A stretch of DNA of 64,000 nucleotides from Chondrus crispus (Eukaryota; Rhodophyta; Florideophyceae; Gigartinales; Gigartinaceae). The stretch covers positions 107,269 to 171,268 of the forward strand of contig NW_005179052.1 in NCBI RefSeq assembly GCF_000350225.1, in the 5' to 3' direction. Positions 32,709 through 41,318 of the stretch are shown here, in pieces (positions within the stretch are counted from its first letter, which is position 1; each line of letters opens with the position of its first letter). Made by a program: the position numbers and the translations under genes. Below the pieces are notes generated by a model. The model had not been told where the DNA came from. It was given only the letters and a program-made list of their open reading frames with translations, and made no database searches.

Positions 32709-34745
32709 AATAGGACGGCCGATGGCACGGAGCAGAGATGATCGGTCGGGACTGTCGGGGAAGGACTGGGACAGCGCAAAGTGGAACCGGAGTTTGTCTA
32801 CCGTCGGCGGTGCTGGTGAGGGTTCAGGGAGCGAAGGACGAGAGCTCTACAAGCCACCTCAGGAAACGGCGGAACACGCGCCCGACGTGCGCCAACCGTC
32901 ATTCTGCAGCATACCCTACAACGTACGCACAGTGCGCTCGCCCGGTGTAAGAACCGCCACGTATGCCGCCCCGCCGACGAGGGTCGAGTGCGAAACGCCA
33001 CCACGCCGGCACGTGGCCCGCATGGTACCCCGAGCCGTGCTCCATCCCAAGAGGCCCGCCGCAAACCGACCCCCTCCTACTTCGAGCACGCGCGCCGCCG
33101 TCGACGGCAGGGATCGCGTGCCGCCTCCGCAGCAATGGCGTGCCTCCACGAAGGGGGGAAGAATGAGACCTCGCACCGCAAGCGGAAAATCACGGCTCCC
33201 GAGACCGACGCGCGGCGCGAACGCGGGAAAGGAGCGACGAAAAGAAGGTGTCGAAACCCGGCGTACGCGAGCAACCCCGGGCAGCGACACGGAAAGCGTG
33301 CACGACGGACAAGAAGGACCTCGGGCAATCACGTCGTACCCCCTAGGCCCACCCCATCGGATGGGGTGGGACGATCAGAGAATAGCCAACAATAACACGC
33401 GCATAGCCCGCCACCGCCGCCTCGATCGCCCTCGCAGCACGGCGTGCTCTCGCGCCGCCCCTCTCTGCGTGCGCGCGGGCGCGCAACGCAGCTACCGCCG
33501 CTGTTGTTGCCTCACGCAGGCGCGCACACGCGCATCGCCAGCTAATGCCACATGACTGCTGCTTCCCCCATGCAGGCGTGCTCACGCGGAGCGACCGCCG
33601 TCCATGTACGCCGCGCGCCCGTCTAGTCTAGGGGGCACATGGACGAGAAGCTGATGCGAGGGATCGCCAATCCGCGGAGGAGAGCATTTTACTACGGGGA
33701 GGGTACAATACCTGAGCACCTGAGGGGCTTTTCTCCTTGGAATATAACGCTCCCATTGGGGATCACGCCAATCGCGCTATTGACGAGGACATCGGACCCC
33801 CGCTACATCTGGCGGACAAGGTCGCCTCTACGACTGATACCCAGGAAACCCCTGCCCTCACGGAATTCGGTTTAGAATAACAGTGCGATGCACTGATGAT
33901 TCGCGCAGAGAAGTTTCGGGCCAGTAGGGAGAAAGTAGAGATGCTATGCTGCGCGAACAGGGGTCCAACTACCGAGGTCTGGGCACCAGACGAAAACGGT
34001 TCGCCAACCTCCTTCCGCGATTAGTTTCAGGGTCACCGAGCCGCACGGCACCTGGAGTTGGCCCTGAAGTACGAGATGGGGGTTGAGGGGAGACAGAAGA
34101 GAAAGGGGGATGCTCCCGCCTTGAGGAGCCAATTGGTGAAGAAAAGAAGGAAACCGGTCGATCACCACCGACACGTAGGAGGAATACAGAAGAGGAATTT
34201 AAGCGTCGCCATCAACGTGTACCATGACCTCTACACGGGCGATTTTTCGGGGCTGAAGAGAGACACTGTGGGGCAAAGGGGGTGAGACGGCGCGTATGAC
34301 GGATTGGGAAGGGGAAGGACGGACAAAGGGGACGGAGGAGTGACGACGACGCCACCGGGACAAAAGCAGAAAGACGGAGAGGAGAGGTTTCTCGATAAGG
34401 CTGAGATGGGTGAGGTCGATGGAGCGGATGTGCCTCCAATACAGGACTGGGAGGCCCGCACAGAGGCGTTGCTATGGTCAAGAAAAGAAACATCGGATGA
34501 GGGTGACCTACCGCCCGGAACGCCCTCGACGGATGCATCGAGATGCCCGCGTGAGAATGAAGGCCGCAGAGTCTGAGGTCGCCGAGATTCGGCGTTTGGA
34601 GGTCGTCAACGAAAGAAGCGCGTGGGCGAGGACAGAAAGGAAACGGAAAGGAGGCACGCGATACCGGAGACCGGTGTTACGGAGGGACGAAGGAGCCTAC
34701 GTCCCTGGAAGGGGGGGCACAATACGGTCGGCTCTACAAGCACAT
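32709..34745. other. Element E 3' region, second part
   Basis: Between the antisense ORF start and the duplicated hairpin. No supported gene. It would contain the promoter of the antisense ORF if it has its own. A frame ending in HVDADVHT at 34769 repeats the pol C-terminus. Confidence 0.5.
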
Positions 34746-34779
34746 GTGGACGCGGACGTCCACACTTGAGGGGGGGGCC
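34746..34779 (+). repeat. Hairpin plus polypurine tract before the 3' LTR (copy 2)
   Basis: GTGGAC-GCGGAC-GTCCAC, then CACACTTGAGGGGGGGGCC directly before the LTR. It is the probable plus-strand primer of element E and a diverged duplicate of 28354-28387. Confidence 0.75.
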
Positions 34780-34780
34780 A

Positions 34781-35384
34781 TGTGGCATATCCCCCTCACG
34801 GAATTAGATTTAGATTAGATTTGCAGTTGTAGAGCCCGAGCTCTACAGTACCTCAGCCCGCGCGCACACGTGTACCCCAGTCCCGACGGCTGACAGTATT
34901 ACAGTGCAGGCCGACCTGCACTACGGTAGCCCACTACAGCACACCGGTACTGGTACATCGGTACTGTAGTGTTATGATAGATAATTGTGTACATTAAATA
35001 TGAGCGGACCGCCGGCGGTGGAGGGGGGACAAGCACGGACTTGTCAAGGATCCTCCACCTTGGTCCGCCCGCTTACTTTTAGGTACTTCCGTCCGTTTTA
35101 CCTAGAAGTAGCACCGCGCGCGGGTTGAGGACGCGCATAGCACGCCCACGAGCCGGCTCCACCTCCGCCCGTCGGTACTGGATCGTCACCCAGTATCGCT
35201 CCGGGGCGTCGAGGCGTAGAACCGCTCGCGCGTGCGCGCGTCCTCCCCGATCCCGCTCTACCACCGCTACCTCGAGCCCGTGCTCGGTACCGTGGGTGGG
35301 CCGTGCTTCTGTCTTCCCGCCGATCAGGGTCTTTTCGAACTGTCAGTACTCACCCCCCTCGTCGTTGGGGGTGATTATACTACA
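34781..35384 (+). repeat. 3' LTR of element E
   Basis: Starts TGTGGCATATCC just after the purine tract and probably ends ...TATACTACA. It contains the hairpin 34828-34847 (TGTAGAGC arms) and several TACTGTA words. It is a single copy, so the right end is an estimate. Confidence 0.6.
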
Positions 35385-35787
35385 GTGTTTTGATCACCTC
35401 CAGGAGGTTCGTGGGCCTCGTAGTATAGACTGAACCATCCTTGTGCATGCGCCATCCTCTCCCATTTAGGAACCCGTCTGTTTGAGAAAAGGCTTTATCA
35501 CATGGCGTCTCCAGCGCGAATAGCTCTCCGGTTGACTCGAAGTCAATCTTACGGTACACTGGAAAGGAGGGGACTGCGCACCTCCGTTAACCCCTCATGG
35601 ATGCCTTCTTCAACCGATACCGCGCGTGTCGAAAATCTAAGCCTGGTGATGACGAGGTTAGCGACGCGTGGTCCGTCATACTTGCTTAATGTTGATCCGA
35701 GCTTGGTACCACCGAGCGCGTGTCGTCAAGCAATTCAACGCGACGTCTCTGGATGGGTTTCCGTGCTTTTGACGAAGTCCTCCCTTC
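35385..35787 (-). pseudogene. Coding-like fragment flanking elements E and C
   Basis: On the minus strand a 67-codon open stretch (including YRKIDFESTGELFALETP and DGFLNGRGWRMHKDGS) runs up to the end of the E LTR. More coding-like sequence in other frames leads back to the insertion site of C and resumes at about 47354-47460. It is either part of the tail of element B, which has the same strand, or an older gene. I cannot name the family. Confidence 0.3.
35783..35787 (+). repeat. Target site duplication of element C, left
   Basis: CCTTC immediately before the 5' LTR, identical to 47354-47358. Confidence 0.9.
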
Positions 35788-36436
35788 TGTAGTGCACTGT
35801 ACTCGGTGCCGGGACAGCTGTCTTAATCTCGCCGAAAATCGCGCTCGCCGCCGCCACGTGTACCACGGGTACACGTGGACTCCCCTGCCGCTCTACCGGA
35901 CCTCCCCGTGGACACGTGTAATCCCTCCGCAACCCAGAGGGCCTATGGGGGCTGTACTTGGTCCCCTCGGGGTTACACCCGTTGTTTCCTAGTTATTCTA
36001 ATTTACAGTGTAATTTAGCTTCGCCATTACGGCGACGGGGGACTATATAGTCAACCCGATACTCAAAGTAAAGAGGCACGAAGCCTCGGGTCTCTTACCT
36101 TGGTTTCTGGATTCCAGGTTGTAGCCTCGACTCGGTACTGGTTCGCCCATACCGACCGAGCCATCTACACCCCTGGAATCCCAACTGCCTTCCCCGCGCG
36201 CGTCGATCACCCCGCCCGAGACCTACGTCAACTACTGTGCTCTCCGTCCTGCTAGCTCTGTTGTTCTCTTAATTCCTCCCCCTTTTATTGCTGACTACCT
36301 TGCTACTTCTCTACCGCGCAAGCCGCGCCCGGATCCCGGTTCCGGTCATCCACCGGGTGGTCTCCCGAATTTCCTTACGCGTCCGAACGCGCGTCGCTCT
36401 GCCTACAGCCGCCACACGTGGCTGTAGTGCACGACA
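35788..36436 (+). repeat. 5' LTR of element C
   Basis: 649 bp, TG...CA. The U3 part holds an 11-bp-arm hairpin at 35854-35878 with a CACGTG-type box in each arm. A TATA box (TATATA) lies at 36044-36049. Confidence 0.93.
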
Positions 36437-36439
36437 TTT

Positions 36440-36457
36440 TGGTCTCCCGACCTAGAA
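36440..36457 (+). promoter_or_regulatory. Primer binding site of element C
   Basis: TGGTCTCCCGACCTAGAA, 3 bases after the LTR, starting with the TGG that pairs with a tRNA CCA end. It is identical over 18 bases to the site in element B. The tRNA was not identified. Confidence 0.7.
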
Positions 36458-36571
36458 TCAGTCGATACTCTCGTGCATTCGAGTGTCCTCTTTCTTCCCT
36501 GACCTACTTCCCCTTTATATCTCTCCTACCTACGCTTTTCCCTCACGCACCGATCGTTAGGTGTATTCGCC

Positions 36572-37126
36572 ATGGTGACCGGCTCCGAGTCGTCCCATGA
36601 CACTCGTCCGAGAGACGTCCCAGCGCCCGTCGCGGTGTGGATCACGCGGAACCGCCGCGAAGGACTCTGTGAAGCTGAGAGGTTCTCTCTCAACTTAATC
36701 GAGGAGAAACTCAACTCGCACACCGCCAAGATACGCGAGATGTTGGACAGCCTTGTTGCTGGTAAGATCGCCGCTCAGGCGGAGGTACAGTCCCAACAGG
36801 GACGTGATCGCCTCGCCGCACTAGAAGGCGTTCTAACACGAGCATGGCAGAAGGACATCGGGTCCACCGTCGACAAGACGCTCCTTCCTCTACGGGAGGA
36901 AGTGGGTCGCCTGACGCAGGAAGTCAACGCTCTCCGTTGGCGTAACCTCGCCCTGGAATCGGCGCAAACACGATCCGTCCCAGCTAGGCAAGACGAGTCG
37001 ACCGCGCCGAAGCCAAGACCTAACCCGCAGTTACATGCGTCACAACCGTTGGACGAAATCTACTGTTCGCCGACGTCACGAAATCGGCTCTCACGGCCGC
37101 CGGGATCCCGTTCCCGGATCCCCTGA
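36572..37126 (+). pseudogene. Element C Gag, N-terminal coiled-coil part
   Basis: From the first ATG after the leader, 184 codons. A helical, heptad-like region spans about residues 35-125 (LIEEKLNSHTAKIREMLDSL, LREEVGRLTQEVNALRW). After about residue 150 the peptide loses sense, while the -1 frame opens at 37024 with a plausible continuation, so the true Gag changes frame between 37024 and about 37060. An indel is most likely, because no good slippery site is visible. Confidence 0.6.
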
Positions 37127-38649
37127 CGATGGAGGGACACCGAGATCCTACCCCGGACCTAGCGGCCGCCCGAGGCCCGTCACCAAGATCGTCTCGCGAC
37201 AAGGAGGTCAAGACCGAAGGCCACCGTCACAAGTCCGGCCACGGAAGCCGACCTGAACCGGGGGATTTCTCCGGTTACTCGGGGGGATCCCCGCCCTCAG
37301 CTTCAGAATCCGACTCCGATTCGGACTCCGAAACCGAGGCATTCACGGTACCACAACCGACCTTCGGCCCTAAGGCGAAGGGTGTCACGGTGTGGAAACC
37401 GACCAACCACCGCTTCCGCGGCGCGTGTAATTATCGAGCTTACCGTCTCGTGAATACCGACCCCACCGTCGATGCAAAGGTGTACGCCACGACGCGTAAG
37501 CGCGTGCAATATCTCCTCGTCGTAATGGGAGAGTACAAGTTTAACGGGTCCGACCCGATCAAAGTCATCAGCTTTTTGGCTAGATGTAAGGAGAATTTCG
37601 ACAACGCAGAAATGTCGGAGGCAATGGCTCTAATGGCCTTGCCGCATCTTCTCAACCCGCCGGCGAAGGAGGCGTACGAATCCCATCGAGGATATTTCCG
37701 ACGCAATCAAGGGATTGCGTCGTGGCCAGCAGCAGTGAACTGGTTGCCTCGTACGTATGCTACGAATATTCAGATCGAGCAAGCGCTCTCTGTGGTCCGG
37801 GATTTACGCCAAAAACCCGGCGAAGTGGAGACCGAGTATGCGACTCGTATGTTAACCGCCCTCGCGCGGTGTGGGGACATCCATTCCCCCTATGAACGCA
37901 CTACCTTGTTCATAGAGGGCTTCCTTCCGGCGATCAAGCAGTTGGTGCTCCAAGCAAGGGAGAATCGCCCCCGATCCTCATTCGAAGACACGGTGGCCGA
38001 AGCCCGCGCTCAAGGGGCGGCCTACCGCGCTCAGACGGCTGGCGGAAGAAGACGCGTCGACTTCGCAAGACCCGCCGCCAAGCAAGTGTTGGCGATGGCA
38101 GACAGTATGCCCTCATCGACAACCGCGGGTCTGACCCCGAGCTATCATACCGGCCTGGACGCCGAGAACTTCCTCGCCAATGACGAGCCATTCGCCGCCG
38201 CAGCTGGGTCACCCTCAATTCCCACCGAGGGATCCTCATTGAACGACAAGGATTCGTTATTCTACGGAGAGCGGCGGCCGACCTACAAGGACCCGCCCCG
38301 GCTTCCGAGACCCCGCGAGAAGTCTCCCGGTTGGGCCGGTCGAGAGGGAACCCGGGACATGAAGACACCTTCCCCGCAAATCATCTGCTACACCTGCTAC
38401 AAAGTCGGGGATCATATTAACCCCGACTGTAGCATGAAGGTGCGCGATGTGTCGCTCGTCCCTCATAATTTTGAGAAGCTCACGGCGGCACAGAAGGCCC
38501 GTGTTCCGGCAGACGCGTACTTGCGCGCTGTAGCCCTCCTCAGTTTCGAGGCGAATCGGCTGATCGCACCCGTCTTGCCGTCGAAGTCTCCCTCCGCTTC
38601 GGAGAAGTCAAGCCCCCCGAGCGGCAAGACCGCACCTCCAAAAAACTAG
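37024..38649 (+). CDS. Element C Gag, capsid and zinc knuckle
   Basis: Open from 37024 (first ATG 37129). It has a Ser/Asp-rich segment and a capsid-like helical region (YRLVNTDPTVDAKVYA, VEREYATRM-like repeat of gypsy gag). The zinc knuckle CYTCYKVGDHINPDC (C-X2-C-X4-H-X4-C) is near nucleotide 38390. It ends KTAPPKN then TAG at 38647-38649. The last codons are CCA AAA AAC TAG, a canonical -1 slippery heptamer, and the -1 frame is pol. The product packages element RNA in the cytoplasmic particle. Confidence 0.8.
   Translation, partial: PAVTCVTTVGRNLLFADVTKSALTAAGIPFPDPLTMEGHRDPTPDLAAARGPSPRSSRDKEVKTEGHRHKSGHGSRPEPGDFSGYSGGSPPSASESDSDSDSETEAFTVPQPTFGPKAKGVTVWKPTNHRFRGACNYRAYRLVNTDPTVDAKVYATTRKRVQYLLVVMGEYKFNGSDPIKVISFLARCKENFDNAEMSEAMALMALPHLLNPPAKEAYESHRGYFRRNQGIASWPAAVNWLPRTYATNIQIEQALSVVRDLRQKPGEVETEYATRMLTALARCGDIHSPYERTTLFIEGFLPAIKQLVLQARENRPRSSFEDTVAEARAQGAAYRAQTAGGRRRVDFARPAAKQVLAMADSMPSSTTAGLTPSYHTGLDAENFLANDEPFAAAAGSPSIPTEGSSLNDKDSLFYGERRPTYKDPPRLPRPREKSPGWAGREGTRDMKTPSPQIICYTCYKVGDHINPDCSMKVRDVSLVPHNFEKLTAAQKARVPADAYLRAVALLSFEANRLIAPVLPSKSPSASEKSSPPSGKTAPPKN
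38640..38646 (+). promoter_or_regulatory. -1 ribosomal frameshift site A AAA AAC
   Basis: The heptamer is in the correct phase (third base of CCA, then AAA AAC) and directly abuts the gag stop TAG. Slipping back one base continues as AAA CTA GGA GAC into the pol frame, which is open from here to 41318. Confidence 0.75.
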
Positions 38650-41318
38650 GAGACCCACAGCTGAAAATCGCTGACATTCCATCGCGGGACACCGCGTCAC
38701 CTCCGCCCCCGAAATCGGCGATCCGCGTCTTGGGGCGGAGACACGCTCGCCAAGCGAGCCCCTCCAACCCCGATCCGACGGGCATGGGGACGCTCCGCCG
38801 ACCGTGGCGTCTTAACAACGGGAGGCGCTCCCCCGATGACAAGGCCGTCGAGCCAGTTTGTACACTGTCTCGACGTAATTACAAGGTCTACGCCGACCTT
38901 GGGCTCACCACCTCCATCATAGTGCGTCAACTCACCATCCTGGACATGGGTGCCGGCTCCAATTTTGCCCGCGCCGACACCCTGCCCAAAGGATGGGAGA
39001 GCTTAATCGAACCGAGGGAAGTCCCGACGATCACCGACGCGAATGGGCGGCCGTTACGAACAAGCGGGTCCATCACCCTCGTTGTTCGACTAGCAACTCG
39101 CACCATGAAATGCAAGTTCATCGTGTGCGAGCGCCTGGCAGCCCCTGTCATCCTGGGCTGTGACTTTAACGACAAGTTCGTCGAGGCCATCTATCCACGT
39201 CGGAAGGTGGTCGAGCTCGATGATGGGACGAAAGTCCCCATCGTCAGAAAACCGGCAACTCGTCGAGCCGAAGCACCTCCGCTCCCCTCCGAGCAGGAGT
39301 ATGAAAACGACCCGGGTCGAGTTTCCCCCAAACTCAAGGTTTCTCGTCCGGTTACCATACCACCTAGGACGCAAGCCTGGGTGCATGTGACCAACGGTCG
39401 TACGGGTCTTTCTGTATTGGAACCCAACCCGCAGTTATATGCGAAACACCGCGTCTCCCTGTCGAATGGGGTCGCGCACATCACCGCACTTCGAGAGTTC
39501 AAGGTCTTGGTAGCCAACTTTGCCTCAGACCCCAAGCGCCTCTCGAAGAACCAGGTGCTGGGGTACGTTACCCCTCATCCGCGTGCCATGATACGCACCG
39601 CGATGCCTCTCGACGCCCTCCTAGCGGCGGAATTTACAGAAGGGGACAAGCCCCAATCTGAGAAGGGGGAGGAGCTCCCCCCGGCTTCGTCGAAGGAAGA
39701 ACCCCAAGAATTTGATGCTGTCTCCCTCCAACATCTGCCGTCGCATGTCCGCACGCGAGTACGTGACATGCTTGCGCCGTACTCCCGTATGTGGAGTGGC
39801 GATCTCGGGGAAGTCCGGGCTACGCAGCACCGGATCGAACTCAACCTCGGCTCGAAGCCGTTTCGATGTCAGCCATATCGGGCTGGACCTCTGTCTCGAC
39901 AAGCCGAACAAGACGCCGTGGATGGGATGATCTCAAGCGGGGTCATCTCCCGATCACAATCAGAATGGGCATCCCCGGTGGTTCTAATTCCCAAACCGGA
40001 TGGATCCCTCCGTTTCTGCGTCGATTACAGACGTTTGAACGCGATGACAGTACGGGACACTTACCCAATTCCTCGCATGGAGGAGTGTCTGGACTCGTTC
40101 GGCGAAGCGAACGTGTTCACAACTCTAGATTGTAACTCGGGTTATTGGCAAATCTTCGTTGCGGAAGAAGACCGTCCGAAAACTACGTTCACGTGTCATG
40201 CCGGTACTTATCAATTTAACCGAATGCCGTTCGGGCTAATGAACGCGCCCGCCACATTCCAACGGATGTTGGACATTCTCCTCTCTGGATACCGATGGAA
40301 GAGCTGCCTCATCTATTTAGATGACATTATCATATTCTCGAAGGATTATGAAACTCATCTCAAGGATGTCAAGGTTATTCTCTCTGCGTTACAACAAGAG
40401 GGGTTATCACTGAAATTGAACAAGTGTAAATTCTTTCAGGACTCCGTGGAGTACCTGGGCCACATCATTGGACCCGGGGAACTTCATGTCCACCCGAAGA
40501 ATGTCTCGGCTTTGGCCGAGGCCAAGCCGCCACGAACCCAGACCGAGCTCCGCTCGTTTCTGGGTATGTGTAACGTGTACCGACGTTTCGTCGACCACTT
40601 CGCCAAGATTGCGTTGACGTCCATGCTCAAGAAGGGAGAGCCCGATCGGCTCCCCGAACTGGACGAAGATCGCAGGTCTGCCTTCGAAGCTCTGAAGACT
40701 TGCCTGATTTCCCCGCCGATCTTGCGACTACCGCGGCTGGGGCCACCGTATTCCCTCGACACGGATGCATCCGACGCCCAACTCGGTTGCACGTTATTAC
40801 AGCAACACGAGGATGGTAACAGATACCCTGTCGGGTTCTGGTCGCGAACGCTCTCGCCGGCGGAAAGGAATTACTCCACGACGGAGAAAGAATGTTTGGC
40901 CATCGTGTGGGCCATTCAGACGCTGCGTCCTTACTTGGAACGCGAGCGATTTACGGTCAACACCGACCATCATTCCCTTCGCTGGTTAATGAATCTCGCC
41001 GACGCAAGCGGGCGTTTAGCACGGTGGCGCTTGCGCCTAGCCGAGTTTGACTTCGACGTCACGTACGTGAAGGGCATCAAGAATTGTCTCGCCGACGCCC
41101 TCAGTAGAATACCGTCTACAGGGGGCACAACCGTCCCCATCGACGAAGAAATACCGTGCTTCTCCGTTTTGGAGTTTCACGAAGACAAGCCGGAAGTGGA
41201 ATCCGAGGAGTGGGACGACGACATTCACGACGGATGCTTCGCCCTCGCCCCCGACTTCCAAGGCCGCAATTACACACGACGAGATTGTACTCGCTCAACA
41301 CTCCGACCCGTTCTGTAA
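38643..41318 (+). CDS. Element C Pol part 1: protease, RT, RNase H
   Basis: Gypsy Pol read after the -1 shift. The protease motif is ILDMGAGSNFAR (DMGA instead of DTGA), with VILGCDFNDKF downstream. RT has FCVDYRRLNAMT, FTTLDCNSGYWQ, MPFGLMNAPATF and the intact active site IYLDDIIIFS. RNase H has YSLDTDASDAQLG, TEKECLAIVWAIQTLRPY, NTDHHSLRWL and ADALSRI. The ORF ends by frameshift: at 41248-41252 a run of five C stands where four would keep the frame running into integrase. All RT motifs are intact. Confidence 0.88.
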   Translation, partial: KLGDPQLKIADIPSRDTASPPPPKSAIRVLGRRHARQASPSNPDPTGMGTLRRPWRLNNGRRSPDDKAVEPVCTLSRRNYKVYADLGLTTSIIVRQLTILDMGAGSNFARADTLPKGWESLIEPREVPTITDANGRPLRTSGSITLVVRLATRTMKCKFIVCERLAAPVILGCDFNDKFVEAIYPRRKVVELDDGTKVPIVRKPATRRAEAPPLPSEQEYENDPGRVSPKLKVSRPVTIPPRTQAWVHVTNGRTGLSVLEPNPQLYAKHRVSLSNGVAHITALREFKVLVANFASDPKRLSKNQVLGYVTPHPRAMIRTAMPLDALLAAEFTEGDKPQSEKGEELPPASSKEEPQEFDAVSLQHLPSHVRTRVRDMLAPYSRMWSGDLGEVRATQHRIELNLGSKPFRCQPYRAGPLSRQAEQDAVDGMISSGVISRSQSEWASPVVLIPKPDGSLRFCVDYRRLNAMTVRDTYPIPRMEECLDSFGEANVFTTLDCNSGYWQIFVAEEDRPKTTFTCHAGTYQFNRMPFGLMNAPATFQRMLDILLSGYRWKSCLIYLDDIIIFSKDYETHLKDVKVILSALQQEGLSLKLNKCKFFQDSVEYLGHIIGPGELHVHPKNVSALAEAKPPRTQTELRSFLGMCNVYRRFVDHFAKIALTSMLKKGEPDRLPELDEDRRSAFEALKTCLISPPILRLPRLGPPYSLDTDASDAQLGCTLLQQHEDGNRYPVGFWSRTLSPAERNYSTTEKECLAIVWAIQTLRPYLERERFTVNTDHHSLRWLMNLADASGRLARWRLRLAEFDFDVTYVKGIKNCLADALSRIPSTGGTTVPIDEEIPCFSVLEFHEDKPEVESEEWDDDIHDGCFALAPDFQGRNYTRRDCTRSTLRPVL

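Larger units (their letters stand above)
26299..35384 (+). mobile_element. Ty3/gypsy chromovirus element E, 5'-truncated
   Basis: Begins abruptly inside RNase H at the copia H junction and runs through integrase, chromodomain, a 6.4-kb tail with a long antisense ORF, a polypurine tract and a 3' LTR. Its 5' LTR, gag, protease and RT are absent. It is a different family from A/B and from C, judging by protein and LTR sequence. Confidence 0.8.

Noticed and set aside
32446..33555. 369-codon plus-strand ORF in element E tail
   Set aside because: Mostly the complement of aORF-E and GC-rich flank, with Arg/Pro-rich composition typical of a shadow frame.
35502..35792. 96-codon plus-strand ORF beside element C
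   Set aside because: The minus strand reads more like protein here and this ORF enters the C LTR.
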